DNA from: Plastoroseomonas arctica
GTDB lineage: Bacteria > Pseudomonadota > Alphaproteobacteria > Acetobacterales > Acetobacteraceae
Direction of reading: 5' to 3'
Assembly: GCF_018128965.1 (NCBI RefSeq)
Contig: NZ_JAAEDH010000003.1
Location: 165,321-229,320, forward strand
Length of the DNA: 64,000 nt
Part shown: piece after piece, positions 50,941 to 62,151 of the stretch
How the letters are laid out: the number at the start of each line of letters is the position of its first letter
How positions within the stretch are numbered: the first letter of the stretch is position 1
Made by a program: the position numbers and the translations under genes
The notes under the pieces: model-generated
What the model was told of the DNA's origin: nothing
Database searches by the model: none
What the model saw: only the letters and a program-made list of their open reading frames with translations

Positions 50941-51771
50941 TCAGGCGCGCACGCGGTGCCATTTCCGGCAGGGGCAGCGCTCATAGCGCCAGGCGCCGAG
51001 ATTGGCCGCGAGCAGCGGGCGCGGATAGCGCTTGCCGCATTCCGGACAATCGCTTTCGCCCAAGGGTGAACGCCCACCGGCGCCCCGGTGCGCCGCGATG
51101 GCCCAGGCGAGCCCCGCCACCAGCATCAGCGCCAGCCACAGCGAAACCAGCCCCTGCCACACCTCCGCCGGCACACCGAAGGGCGCGGCGCCGATCAGCA
51201 GGATCGGGGCGTTGAGTGCGAGGTGCGCCCCCATGCCGGCCAGCCCCGCGAGGACCGCGCCGCGGCCATGCGCCAGGGCGAAGGCGAGCGGCGTGATGAA
51301 CAGCCCGTGCATGATGCAGACGCTGATGCGCTCACCCAGGAATCCGCCGAACATCCAGAAGGGCAGCGCCGCCATGGCCGGGCTTCGCGCGAGGCGTTCG
51401 GCCAGGAAGCCGATCTCGCCGATCCCGAATCCGAGACCGATGGCCAGCGCCGCCGGCAGCGCGAGGGTCGGGCGCACGCCGCGGAACACCGCCAACAGCA
51501 CCGCCCATTTCGCGGCTTCCTCCGTCACCGGCGCGTAGAGGATCGGCAGCCAGGCCATCACGCCCTCGGTGCCGAGCGCGCCGACCAGCGCATGGTGCAG
51601 CGGCATCCGCACCAGCCAGAACGCGCCTGGCTGCAACGGCAGCGCGAGCGCGAAGCCCAGCGCCAGGCGACCGCGATCGGCCGGCTGCGTCATGCGCCAC
51701 AACCCCGCACCCACCAGCAGCAGCGCGAGGGCGGCCGTGATCAGCGCGGCGATGGCGATGCCCGGGATCAT
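50941..51771 (-). CDS. Membrane protease-like protein with C-terminal zinc ribbon
   Basis: 276 residues with about seven hydrophobic segments. Motifs like intramembrane metalloproteases of the PrsW/YhfC type are PVTEEAAKWAVL (E-E-x-x-K), GFGIGEIGFLAE and MHGLFITPLAFALAHG. The last 45 residues add a zinc ribbon, CPECGKRY, then CPCRKWH, which is unusual for that group. No activity is shown. The start overlaps the upstream MBL gene stop (ATGA), so they are coupled. Confidence 0.7.
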   Translation of the reverse strand: MIPGIAIAALITAALALLLVGAGLWRMTQPADRGRLALGFALALPLQPGAFWLVRMPLHHALVGALGTEGVMAWLPILYAPVTEEAAKWAVLLAVFRGVRPTLALPAALAIGLGFGIGEIGFLAERLARSPAMAALPFWMFGGFLGERISVCIMHGLFITPLAFALAHGRGAVLAGLAGMGAHLALNAPILLIGAAPFGVPAEVWQGLVSLWLALMLVAGLAWAIAAHRGAGGRSPLGESDCPECGKRYPRPLLAANLGAWRYERCPCRKWHRVRA

Positions 51772-52577
51772 CCCGTTTCGGTCCGCCCCACCCAGTCGAC
51801 GTGCCGCGCGACGGAGCGCGCGACCGCATCTTCCGCACCGGACAGGATCACCCGGTCCCAGAAGGCGCCGTAGACCGCGTCGTAGCGGTAGGGCGCGATG
51901 CGCGCGGCGATGCCGCGCACCGGCGCCGCACCCAGCGGGATGAAGTTCGGGTAGGACCACATGAAGCCGACATGCGCGCGGTCCGCCACCACCTGCAGCA
52001 GATCCCCGGTCAGCAGCGCGCCCTTGGCCTCCGCCCAATGCAGCACGGTGCCGCCGGGGTAATGCCCACCGGCGCGGATCAGCGTGACGCCGGGCAGCAG
52101 CGGCTTCGCATCCCCCTCCCACAACTCGATGCAGGGGTCGGGGCGCATGATCCATTCGCGGTCGGCGGCGTGCAAGTGCACCGGCACGCCTCCGAAAGCG
52201 CGGCTCCACTCCACCTGCGTCGTGTAGTAGTGCGGATGCGAGATCGCGATGGCGGCAAGGCCGCCCAGCGCGTTGATGACCTGCACCATCGCGTCATCGA
52301 TCAGGCTCACGCAATCCCACAGCACATTGCCCGCCGGCGTGCGCAGCAGCAGCGCGCGCTGGCCGATCCCCACCGCCGGCGCGGTGCCGATGCCGAGCAG
52401 CGCGCCCTCCATCCGGAACGTGGCCATATGGGTGCGCCGCAGCCGCTCCAGCGTGGTCCAGCCCTGCCCGGTCGGGGGGACGTATTGGCGTTCATCGGCG
52501 CAGATGGCGCAGGATGCGGGCGGCGCGTCGCTCTCGGCGTGCTGGATGCCGCAGGCGGTGCAGATGAAGGCCGGCAT
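51768..52577 (-). CDS. MBL-fold hydrolase-like protein with N-terminal zinc ribbon
   Basis: 269 residues. Two CxxC motifs at the N-terminus (FICTACGIQH, SCAICADERQ) form a rubredoxin-like ribbon. The metallo-beta-lactamase fold follows: AIAISHPHYYTTQ in place of the usual H-x-H-x-D-H, AGGHYPGGTVLHW with the third His, and LLTGDLLQVV with the Asp. Loss of the Asp-His in the first motif suggests a single-metal or altered site. ATG 52577 has GGAG upstream. Coupled to the membrane gene above. Confidence 0.82.
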   Translation of the reverse strand: MPAFICTACGIQHAESDAPPASCAICADERQYVPPTGQGWTTLERLRRTHMATFRMEGALLGIGTAPAVGIGQRALLLRTPAGNVLWDCVSLIDDAMVQVINALGGLAAIAISHPHYYTTQVEWSRAFGGVPVHLHAADREWIMRPDPCIELWEGDAKPLLPGVTLIRAGGHYPGGTVLHWAEAKGALLTGDLLQVVADRAHVGFMWSYPNFIPLGAAPVRGIAARIAPYRYDAVYGAFWDRVILSGAEDAVARSVARHVDWVGRTETG

Positions 52578-52650
52578 GGCGTGTCTCCAGGGCGGCACGA
52601 GCCTTGCAAACAACGCGCCCTGCGCGCAAGGCGCCAATGCCGGAGTTTGA

Positions 52651-53628
52651 ATGATGCCTCGCCCTTCCCGACGCGCGCTGCTCGCCGCACCCGCCTTGCT
52701 GCTGGCCCGGGGCGTCGCGGCGCAGCCCGCCTGGCCGGAACGCCCGATCCGCTGGATCGTGAACTTCCCGCCCGCGGGTGCCGCGGACATCCTCTCGCGC
52801 ACCCTGGCGGAGTGGTTCGGCAATCGCCTCGGCCAGCCGATCGTGGTGGAGAACCGCCCCGGCGCCGGCGGGCTGGTCGGCACCGACCTGGTCGCCAAGG
52901 CGCGCGGCGATGCGCATCTGGTCATGATCTCGAACGCGGCCTCGCACGGCATCGGGCCGGTGCTCTACGCGAACGTGCCGTATGACCCGATGGGCGATTT
53001 CGTGCACATCCACAGCATCGGCACCTTCCCCTCGGTGCTGCTGGTGAACCCCGCCTTTCCCGCCGCGACCCTGGCCGAGTACATCGCGGCCGCGCGGGTG
53101 CAGCCGGGCGCGCTCACCTATGGCTCGGGCGGCAATGGCACGATGAACCATCTTATCGGGCAGCTGTTCGGCCGCGCCGCCGGGGTCGAGCTGACGCATG
53201 TGCCCTATCGCGGTTCCGCACCTGCGATGACGGATGTGATCGCGGGCAACCTGCCGTCGTTGATGGAGAGCCTGCCGACCGCGATGGGCCATATCCGCGC
53301 CGGTCGCCTCAAGCCCATCGCGCAGAGCGAGACGGCGCGCGACGCGACGCTGCCCGACGTGCCGACGTTTTCGGAGGCCGGGTTCGCGGGCGTCACATCG
53401 ACCAACTGGTTCGGCTTCTCGGCGCCCGCGGGCATCCCGCCCGGGCTCGCCGCGCGCTGGGAAGCGCTGATCGCGGAGGCGCTGGCCTCGGACACGGTGA
53501 AGCAGCGTTTTGCGAGCATCGGCGTGCGGCCAGGGGATCTGAAGAGCGGCCCCTACACCGCGCTGATCGCGGGCGAGCTGACACGGTGGCGGCAGGTAAT
53601 CCGCGAAGGGAACATCCGCGCGGATTGA
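52651..53628 (+). CDS. Bug/TctC-family tripartite tricarboxylate receptor
   Basis: 325 residues. Signal RRALLAAPALLLARGVAA with an Arg pair; WPERPIRWIVNFPPAGAAD; VENRPGAGGLVGTD; THVPYRGSAPAMTDVIAGNL. All standard Bug landmarks. It is a single gene with its own strand, flanked by the divergent MBL gene and convergent acs, with no transporter membrane genes nearby. Confidence 0.9.
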   Translation: MMPRPSRRALLAAPALLLARGVAAQPAWPERPIRWIVNFPPAGAADILSRTLAEWFGNRLGQPIVVENRPGAGGLVGTDLVAKARGDAHLVMISNAASHGIGPVLYANVPYDPMGDFVHIHSIGTFPSVLLVNPAFPAATLAEYIAAARVQPGALTYGSGGNGTMNHLIGQLFGRAAGVELTHVPYRGSAPAMTDVIAGNLPSLMESLPTAMGHIRAGRLKPIAQSETARDATLPDVPTFSEAGFAGVTSTNWFGFSAPAGIPPGLAARWEALIAEALASDTVKQRFASIGVRPGDLKSGPYTALIAGELTRWRQVIREGNIRAD

Positions 53629-53634
53629 GACGCG

Positions 53635-55569
<1,935 letters not shown>

Positions 55570-55649
55570 TGCGGCATTCCTCCCAAGGCGACGGTCTTCT
55601 TAGGGACCCTTTTCCTCGTCGCCTTGCGCCGCGTCAATGATGGCCGGGT

Positions 55650-57236
55650 TTATTGCACCTCCACCGGCACCAAGTCCTGGAACCAGCTCTGCGCCGGGGT
55701 GAACCCGCGCACCCGCCTGCTCATCGCGCGCGGGTTCAGGTCATGCACGATGTAGAGCCAGGGCGGGTTGTCCACCAACCGAGCATGCGCCAGCGCGAAG
55801 GCCGCCGTCGCCGCCGCCGGGTCGCGCGCCGACTCCAGCTGACCCATCGCGGTTTCGAAGGCCGGGTCCACCCATTGCCCCCAGTTGAAGCCCGTGGGCG
55901 GGAAGGCCGCGCGCATGAAGTAGCGCACCGCCACCGAGTGGTCCGACGATGGCGAGGACGGATTGATCGACACCGCCCCGTTCAGGATCGGCGCGCCAGG
56001 CGGGCTGCGCACGGCCGTCAGCAGCGTGTTCCATTCCGCCACCTCGAAATTCACCTGCACGCCGCAGGCCTCGCGCAGGTTCTGCTGCAGGAACTCGTTC
56101 ATCGGCAGCGGCAGCATCTGGCCCGACCCCGAGGGCGAGATCAGCACCCTGAAGGTCAGCGGCCGTTGCGCGTTGAAGCCAGCCGCCGCCAGCAACGCAC
56201 GCCCGCGCGCCGGGTCGAAACTGTAGCGATTATCGGGCGTGCCGAAGGCGGGGTCGCCGGGCTTCAGCCAGCCCACGGAAGGCTCCGCCGTGCCGTTCAG
56301 CAGCCCCACCATGCCGGTGCGATCGACGCAGTAGTTGAGCGCCTGGCGCACCCGGACGTCGCGGAACGGCGTGTCGCCCTCCATCTGGAAGAACCACGGC
56401 CAGACATGCGGGTAGCTGCCGGTGGAAATCGTGAATCCTGCCTGGCGCAGCGAGGGGATGCCATCGGGCGGCGGCACCTCGATCCAATCCACCTGGCCCG
56501 AGCGCAGCGCCGCCATGCGCGTATTCGCCTCCGGCATCGGCAGCAGCAGGATGCGGTCCAGCCGGGCGATGCGCGTGCGGTCCCAATACCCGTCATGACG
56601 CGTGAGCTCCGCCGATTGCCGCGGCACCACGCGAGACAGCCGGAACGGCCCCGTCCCCGCCGGCGGCAGCAGCGCGACGCGCGCCCAGTCCCGACCAGCC
56701 TGCTCGAAGGACTGTGGCGAGGTCATCAGCAGGTACACGACCATGTAGGGGAAGTAGGAGGCCGGCCGCACGGTGGTCATCGCGATCGTCATGTCGTCGA
56801 TCTTGCGATAGCTCTCGAGGATGGTGACGCGCGCGCGGCTGATGCCGCTCGCCGCCGGTTCGAATTGCGGGCTGGTGTTGAGGAAGTAGCGGTCGAAATT
56901 CCAGATCACCGCATCGGCGTTGAACGGCGTCCCGTCGTGGAAGGTCACGCCAGGGCGCAGCCGGAAGATCCAGATCTTGGGGTCATTGGGGTCCTGCGCG
57001 AAACTCTCGGCGAGGCCCGGTCGCAGCGTCGCTGGCTGGTCGCTGCGCGACAGGTCCCACAACACCAGCCCCTCGAAAATCGGGTAGCCGAGGAAGCGCA
57101 TGCCCTCGAAGCCGTTGTTGGGCATGCCGGTGGTGGTAGGCACGTCCGCCGCGGTCATCGCGATGCGCAGCACGCGCGGTTGCTGTGCCATGGCAGGCAT
57201 CGCCAGCAGGATCAGCGCCAAAATAAGCTTCTTCAT
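55650..57236 (-). CDS. Family-5 ABC solute-binding protein (peptide/opine type), paralogue 1
   Basis: 528 residues with signal MKKLILALILLAMPAMAQ. SBP_bac_5 landmarks: FEGMRFLGYPIFEGLVLWDLS, FRLRPGVTFHDGTPFNADAV, PPAGTGPFRLSR, RQALNYCVDRTGM. The C-terminus HDLNPRAMSRRVRGF and QSWFQDL is shared with two paralogues nearby. GGAGGGGG sits before ATG 57236; the longer frame would translate the repeat element and is rejected. No permease or ATPase genes accompany it. Confidence 0.9.
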   Translation of the reverse strand: MKKLILALILLAMPAMAQQPRVLRIAMTAADVPTTTGMPNNGFEGMRFLGYPIFEGLVLWDLSRSDQPATLRPGLAESFAQDPNDPKIWIFRLRPGVTFHDGTPFNADAVIWNFDRYFLNTSPQFEPAASGISRARVTILESYRKIDDMTIAMTTVRPASYFPYMVVYLLMTSPQSFEQAGRDWARVALLPPAGTGPFRLSRVVPRQSAELTRHDGYWDRTRIARLDRILLLPMPEANTRMAALRSGQVDWIEVPPPDGIPSLRQAGFTISTGSYPHVWPWFFQMEGDTPFRDVRVRQALNYCVDRTGMVGLLNGTAEPSVGWLKPGDPAFGTPDNRYSFDPARGRALLAAAGFNAQRPLTFRVLISPSGSGQMLPLPMNEFLQQNLREACGVQVNFEVAEWNTLLTAVRSPPGAPILNGAVSINPSSPSSDHSVAVRYFMRAAFPPTGFNWGQWVDPAFETAMGQLESARDPAAATAAFALAHARLVDNPPWLYIVHDLNPRAMSRRVRGFTPAQSWFQDLVPVEVQ

Positions 57237-57260
57237 GAGCCCCCTCCAAAAAGAAAGCAT

Positions 57261-57320
57261 GGGGGAAATGACTTTCCCCCGAAAACGTATACGTTTTCGC
57301 CCCATTCTTTCTTTTCTATC
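57261..57320 (+). repeat. Dispersed palindromic element, copy 9 (with palindrome insert)
   Basis: GGGGGAAA / TTTCCCCC with a TGAC loop. Here a 20-bp perfect palindrome, CGAAAACGTA-TACGTTTTCG (57280-57299), is inserted before the tail GCCCCATTCTTTCTTTTC. No plus-strand gene precedes it; it lies antisense, 25 bp upstream of a leftward gene. Confidence 0.85.
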
Positions 57321-57351
57321 TATTGGTGCTTCCTCATAGCCAGCACCAAAA

Positions 57352-57399
57352 AGCCAAAAATAAAAGAATGGGAGTCTGGGGGAAATTCTTTTCACCCAG
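57352..57399 (-). repeat. Dispersed palindromic 3'-end element, copy 10
   Basis: CTGGGTGAAA / TTTCCCCCAG (one mismatch) with an AGAA loop, then ACTCCCATTCTTTTATTTTT. It starts 2 nt after the stop of paralogue 2 and mirrors copy 9. TTGGTGCT (57323-57330) and AGCACCAA (57342-57349) form the centre of the mirrored pair. Confidence 0.87.
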
Positions 57400-57401
57400 T
57401 C

Positions 57402-59003
57402 TTACTGCACCTCAACCGTCGTCAAATCCTGAAACCAGCTCTGCGCCGACACAAACCCTCGCACGCGTCGGCTCATCGCCCGCGGGTTCAGGTCATGCAC
57501 AATCCACAGCCACGGCGCATCATCCACCAGCCGCTCATGCGCCACGCGCAGCTGCGCCTGCACCTGCGCCGGATCCCGCTCCGTCTCCAGCGCGCTGAAG
57601 GCCGCATCGAACCGCGCATCCAGCCAATGCCCCGCATTGGACCCGCGCGGCGATGCATTGGACCCCAGGAACCACCGCGCCATCTGCGATGAATCCGACG
57701 ACACCAGCGAGATGTTCACCGCATCCGCCCCCAGCCAGGCCGGCTGGTCCGGTGCCACGCGCTGCGCACCCAGCAGCGTGTTCCACTCCACCACCTCGAA
57801 GCTGATCTCGACGCCGCAATTCTCGCGCAGGCTCTGCTGCAGAAACTCGTTCATCGGCAGCGGCAGCATCTGGCCCGAGCCGGAGGGCGAGATCGCGATC
57901 TTCAGCCGCAGCGGCCGTTGCGCGCCATAGCCTGCCTCCGCCAGCAACGCACGGCCGCGCGCCGCATCCAGGCGATAGCGGTTCTGCGGCGAACCAAAGC
58001 GCGGGTCCTCCGGCTTGAAGAAGCCGACCGAGGCTTCTGCCGTCCCGCTCAGCAGGGCCACCATCCCGCCGCGATCGAAGCAGTAGTTCAGCGCTTGGCG
58101 CACGCGCACATCGGAGGTCGGGCTGCTCGCACGCCCGGCGGCGAACACCCAGGGCCAGACGTGCGGGTAGGAGTTCGTGACCACCTGGAACCCAGCCGTG
58201 CGCAGCGAGGCGATGGCATCCGAAGGCGGTACTTCGATCCAATCCACCTGCCCGGAGCGCAGCGCGGCAAGGCGCGTATTCGCCTCCGGCATCGGCAGCA
58301 GCACCACGCGATCCAGGCGGGGGCGGCGCGCTTCCTCCCAATAGGTGGCGTTGCGCGAGAGCTCCGCCTGCTGGCGCGGCACGAAGCGCGTCAGGCGAAA
58401 GGGGCCGGTGCCGGCCGGCGGCAGCGCGGCCACCTGCGCCCATTGCCGCCCACCCGCCTCGAAGGAGGCCGGCGAGGTGAACAGGATCAGCGTGGCCAGA
58501 TAGGGGAAGTAGGAAACCGGGCGCGTCGTCTCGATCTCGACGGTGAAGTCGTCGATCTTGCGATACGCACCCATGACGGAGATGCGGCCGCGCGCGATCG
58601 CGCTGCCGGTGACGTCGAATTGCGGGCTGTCATTGCGGAAGAACCGATCGAGGTTCCAGATCACCGCATCCGCATTGAACGGCGTCCCGTCATGGAAGGC
58701 CACGCCCCGGCGCAGCGAGAAGCGCCATTTGCGCGGATCGGTCGCATCCTGTTCCCAGCGCTCGGCGAGGCCGGGGCGGATATCGGCCGGCACGTCGGCG
58801 CGGGAGAGGTCCCACTGCACCAAGGGCTCGAAGATCGGGTAGCCGAGAAAGCGCATCCCCTCATAGCCATTGTTGGGCATGCCGGAGGTGGTCGGCACGT
58901 CGGCCGCGGTCATGGCGATGCGCAGGGTGCGCGGCGCGGGCTGCGCGAGTGCCGGCTGCGCAAGCGCGGCCATCGCCGCGAGCGCCCATGCAAATGGCTT
59001 CAT
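57402..59003 (-). CDS. Family-5 ABC solute-binding protein, paralogue 2
   Basis: 533 residues, clearly a tandem duplicate of the gene downstream: shared IAMTAADVPTTSGMPNNGYE, FHDGTPFNADAVIWN, LLPMPEANTRLAALRSGQVD and ISPSGSGQMLPLPMNEFLQQ blocks. The signal is MKPFAWALAAMAALAQPALA. It binds an unknown ligand for an ABC importer whose membrane parts are not nearby. The pair is separated by the mirrored hairpin elements, which should uncouple them. Confidence 0.9.
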   Translation of the reverse strand: MKPFAWALAAMAALAQPALAQPAPRTLRIAMTAADVPTTSGMPNNGYEGMRFLGYPIFEPLVQWDLSRADVPADIRPGLAERWEQDATDPRKWRFSLRRGVAFHDGTPFNADAVIWNLDRFFRNDSPQFDVTGSAIARGRISVMGAYRKIDDFTVEIETTRPVSYFPYLATLILFTSPASFEAGGRQWAQVAALPPAGTGPFRLTRFVPRQQAELSRNATYWEEARRPRLDRVVLLPMPEANTRLAALRSGQVDWIEVPPSDAIASLRTAGFQVVTNSYPHVWPWVFAAGRASSPTSDVRVRQALNYCFDRGGMVALLSGTAEASVGFFKPEDPRFGSPQNRYRLDAARGRALLAEAGYGAQRPLRLKIAISPSGSGQMLPLPMNEFLQQSLRENCGVEISFEVVEWNTLLGAQRVAPDQPAWLGADAVNISLVSSDSSQMARWFLGSNASPRGSNAGHWLDARFDAAFSALETERDPAQVQAQLRVAHERLVDDAPWLWIVHDLNPRAMSRRVRGFVSAQSWFQDLTTVEVQ

Positions 59004-59057
59004 GACCCATGACCCCCTGGAACCTGCGATCCCAAAGCTAGCAAATGCCGCGCCGCG

Positions 59058-60023
59058 CTACTCCGCGCGGATATTCGCCTCCCGGATCAGCCGGCCCCAG
59101 GTCACCGTCTCGCGCTCGAGCAGATCGGCGAGGTAGGCGGCATTGCCGGTCTGCAGGGCGACGCCCTGCGCCGCCAGCCGCGCGCCGAGCTCCGGGTCTT
59201 CGGTCGCGGCGCGCAGCACCGTGGCGGCCCGCTCCACGATCGGGGCCGGGGTGCCGATGGGGGCGAACAACCCCTGCCAGAACACGCCGTCATAGCCCGG
59301 CAGGGTCTCCGCCACCGCCGGCACATCGGCCATCAGCGGCAGCCTGGCGGCGGACGACATGGCGATGGCGCGCGTATGGCCTTCGCGGATCGTGGGCAGC
59401 GCCTCCAGCACGGCGGCAAACATGCCCTGGATGCGCCCCGCGCGCAGGTCGATCAGCGCCGGCGCACCGCCGCGATAGGGGATGTGCACCACATCGATGC
59501 CGGCATCGCGCTTGAACATCTCCAGGCACAGGTGGTTCACCGCCCCGGTGCCGGAGGAGCCGAAGTTGAGCTGCCCCGGCCGCGCCTTGCCGTAGGCGAT
59601 CAGCTCGGGGAGCGTGCGGACCGGTAGGTCCGGGTGCACATGCAGCACGAAGGGGCTGGTGTACGCCATGCCGACCGGTAGCAGCTCCCGCCGCGGGTCG
59701 CGCGGGGTCAAGCTCGGCTGCAAGGCCGGGTTGATGGCCAGCGAGGTCGCCCCCATTAGCAGGGTGTAGCCATCCGGGCGCGCCTGCGCGACCTGGGTGG
59801 CGGAGAGGGAGGTGGCGCCGCCCGGCTTTGGGTCGACCAGCACGGTCTGGCCGAGGTCGCGCTGCATGCGCTCAGCGATGGCCCGCGCCGTCAGGTCGGT
59901 GAGGCCGCCCGGAGCATAGCCGGTGACCAGGGTGACGGGCCGCGTTGGCCAGGCCTGAGCGCGCGCGATGCGCGGCGCGGCGAGCGCGGCGCCCGCGAGC
60001 AATAGGGTGCGACGATGCGTCAT
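59058..60023 (-). CDS. Bug/TctC-family tripartite tricarboxylate receptor
   Basis: 321 residues. HRRTLLLAGAALAAPRIARA signal; WPTRPVTLVTGYAPGGLTDL; VDPKPGGATSLSATQVAQARPDGYTLL, which is slightly unlike the ENRPGAGG form of the others; DVVHIPYRGGAPALIDL. It is first in a leftward run ending at acs. ATG 60023 is chosen to begin at the signal peptide. Confidence 0.9.
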   Translation of the reverse strand: MTHRRTLLLAGAALAAPRIARAQAWPTRPVTLVTGYAPGGLTDLTARAIAERMQRDLGQTVLVDPKPGGATSLSATQVAQARPDGYTLLMGATSLAINPALQPSLTPRDPRRELLPVGMAYTSPFVLHVHPDLPVRTLPELIAYGKARPGQLNFGSSGTGAVNHLCLEMFKRDAGIDVVHIPYRGGAPALIDLRAGRIQGMFAAVLEALPTIREGHTRAIAMSSAARLPLMADVPAVAETLPGYDGVFWQGLFAPIGTPAPIVERAATVLRAATEDPELGARLAAQGVALQTGNAAYLADLLERETVTWGRLIREANIRAE

Positions 60024-60416
60024 GGGACAGCCTCCCGTATTTTGCCGGCAGAGTGGTCTCGGCGCCCGCTCGGGGCAAGCTGCGGCAGGGCGACCTCGGT
60101 GTCTCATCCACGCCGGCGCGCGTGAGAGACCGGATGACGACGAGGCTGCGAGCAGCGCGTCGGCCGGAGCGCCGCGCACATGGCCGGGCCAGGGTTGTCA
60201 ATGCTGTCGCGTCGACGGAGGCACCGGCGGCGAAGCTGTGACCTCCCTCCGCCGTGCCTTCCCCCCGTCGCATAACGGCTGAGCAGACAGCCCTTCCGCC
60301 GCCCATCATTGAGGCAAACCAGGGCCGCAAGACGCCAATAACGCCGCCCGGCTGATTGCGAGCGCCACGCTGCCCGCGCGACATTCCTGCCCGAACCATC
60401 GCTCCGGAGACGTCCC
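60024..60416. other. 393-bp divergent intergenic region
   Basis: Lies between the divergent Bug receptor and third family-5 SBP genes and must hold both promoters. No protein-like frame, RNA gene, or element copy is seen. I found no promoter pair that I would defend. Confidence 0.4.
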
Positions 60417-62033
60417 ATGCCCTTCGCGCCCAGCCGCCGCACCCTCCTCGGCGGCCTCGCCGCCGCCGCCCTGCCCTGGGACCTCGCCCTCGCGCAGGGC
60501 GCGCCCACGACGAACCTCCGCGTCGGGATGACCGCCTCCGCGGTGCCGCTGCCAAACGGCATGCCCGATCAGGGTGCGGAGGGGCACCGCTTCATGGGCA
60601 TCACGCTCTATGACCACCTGGTGATGTGGGACCTGTCCAAATCCGATGGCCCGGCCGCGCTGCGGCCCGGCCTTGCCACCGCCTGGCGCGTCGATCCCAA
60701 TGACCCCAAGCGCTGGATCTTCACCATCCGCGAAGGCGTGAAGTTCCACGACGGCAAGCTGCTGACCGCCGAGGACGTGGTGTTCTCCTACGACCGCGCC
60801 TTCAAGCCCGACGCGCCGCATTACGACGCGCGCGGCTCCTCCCAGGTGCGCGGCCGCATGCCGACCAACCTGCGCTGGTACGCCGAAGGCGAGCGCACCT
60901 TCATCCTCGAGACGCGCACGGTGGATAGCCTGGTTCCCTATGGCGCGACCTGGACCGGCATCACCCATCAGGGTGCCTGGGAGGCGGCGGGCCGCGACAA
61001 TGACCGGCTTCTGCAGCGCCCGGTGGGCACCGGCCCGTTCAAGTTGGAGAGCTTCAACATCCGCGAGCGCGCCGTGCTGGTGCGCAACCCGGACTATTGG
61101 GAGACGGCGCGCATCCCGAAGGTGGGCCGCGTGACGCTGCTGCCGCTGCCCGAGCCCAACACGCGCGTCGCGGCACTGCGCTCCAACCAGGTCGATTTCG
61201 TCGAGGCCCCGCCGCCCGACGCCATCCCCTCGCTGCGCCAGGCCGGGTTCAACATCACGTCGAACCAGTACGGCCATAACTGGACCTGGCACCTCTCGCT
61301 CATCGAGGGCTCGCCCTGGCGCGACGTCCGCGTCCGCCGCGCGGCCAACCTCGGCGTGGACCGGGCCGGCATGAAGGACATGCTGGGCGGGATGATGCTG
61401 GAGGGCGGCGGCTTGGTGCCGGTCGGCGGCCCATGGAACCCGGTGCGCTCGCCGCGCCTCAACTACGACCCCAACGCCGCGCGCGCGCTGATGGCCCAGG
61501 CCGGCTTCACCCCGCGCAATCCGATGCGCACCAAGGTCGCGATCTCGGCCTCCGGCTCCGGCCAGATGCAGCCTCTCGCGATGAACGAGGCGCTGCAGCA
61601 GAGCCTCAAGGAAATCGGCATCGACATCACCTTCGAGGTGTTCGACTGGAACACGCTGCTGACGACGTGGCGGGAGGGCGCGCGCTCGCCCAACATCCGC
61701 GGCTGCACCGCGATCAACGTGACCTACACCGCGCTCGATCCCTACAGCGCCATGATCCGGCTGCTGAAGTCGGACCTCGTCTCGCCGGTGGCGAACAACT
61801 GGGGCTACCTGAACGACCCGGCCTACGACGCGCTGATCCAGCAGGTCTACGAGACCTTCGACATCCCCGCCCAGGACGCCATCCTCAAGCAGCTGCATGA
61901 CAAGGTGCTGGACGAGGCACTGTTCCTGTTCGTCGCGCACGACCTCAACCCGCGGGCCATGACGCGCAACGTGCGCGGCTTCGTCCAGGCGCAGAGCTGG
62001 TTCCAGGACCTGACGCCGATCAGCCTGGGGTGA
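60417..62033 (+). CDS. Family-5 ABC solute-binding protein, paralogue 3
   Basis: 538 residues with a twin-Arg signal (SRRTLLGGLAAAALPW), whereas the two paralogues have plain Sec-like signals. It shares WDLSKSDGPAALRPGLA, PVGTGPFKLESF, LLPLPEPNTRVAALRSNQVDF, ISASGSGQMQPLAMNEALQQ and the C-terminal HDLNPRAMTRNVRGF and QSWFQDL. Divergent from the other two and more distant. A periplasmic receptor for peptides or similar; no transporter alongside. Confidence 0.9.
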   Translation: MPFAPSRRTLLGGLAAAALPWDLALAQGAPTTNLRVGMTASAVPLPNGMPDQGAEGHRFMGITLYDHLVMWDLSKSDGPAALRPGLATAWRVDPNDPKRWIFTIREGVKFHDGKLLTAEDVVFSYDRAFKPDAPHYDARGSSQVRGRMPTNLRWYAEGERTFILETRTVDSLVPYGATWTGITHQGAWEAAGRDNDRLLQRPVGTGPFKLESFNIRERAVLVRNPDYWETARIPKVGRVTLLPLPEPNTRVAALRSNQVDFVEAPPPDAIPSLRQAGFNITSNQYGHNWTWHLSLIEGSPWRDVRVRRAANLGVDRAGMKDMLGGMMLEGGGLVPVGGPWNPVRSPRLNYDPNAARALMAQAGFTPRNPMRTKVAISASGSGQMQPLAMNEALQQSLKEIGIDITFEVFDWNTLLTTWREGARSPNIRGCTAINVTYTALDPYSAMIRLLKSDLVSPVANNWGYLNDPAYDALIQQVYETFDIPAQDAILKQLHDKVLDEALFLFVAHDLNPRAMTRNVRGFVQAQSWFQDLTPISLG

Positions 62034-62151
62034 CCCCAGGCCGTCCGGCGGATCGTGCCGTCATCACGACGGATCGATTGCCATCGTTTCTGCACAGAGC
62101 CGCGCTTAGATATCTTCCGCGCGCGACACGACGCGCGGGAGGACGAGGCTG

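Noticed and set aside
57237..57395. N-terminal extension of the SBP at 55650
   Set aside because: It would translate the mirrored hairpin elements and put unrelated residues before the signal peptide.
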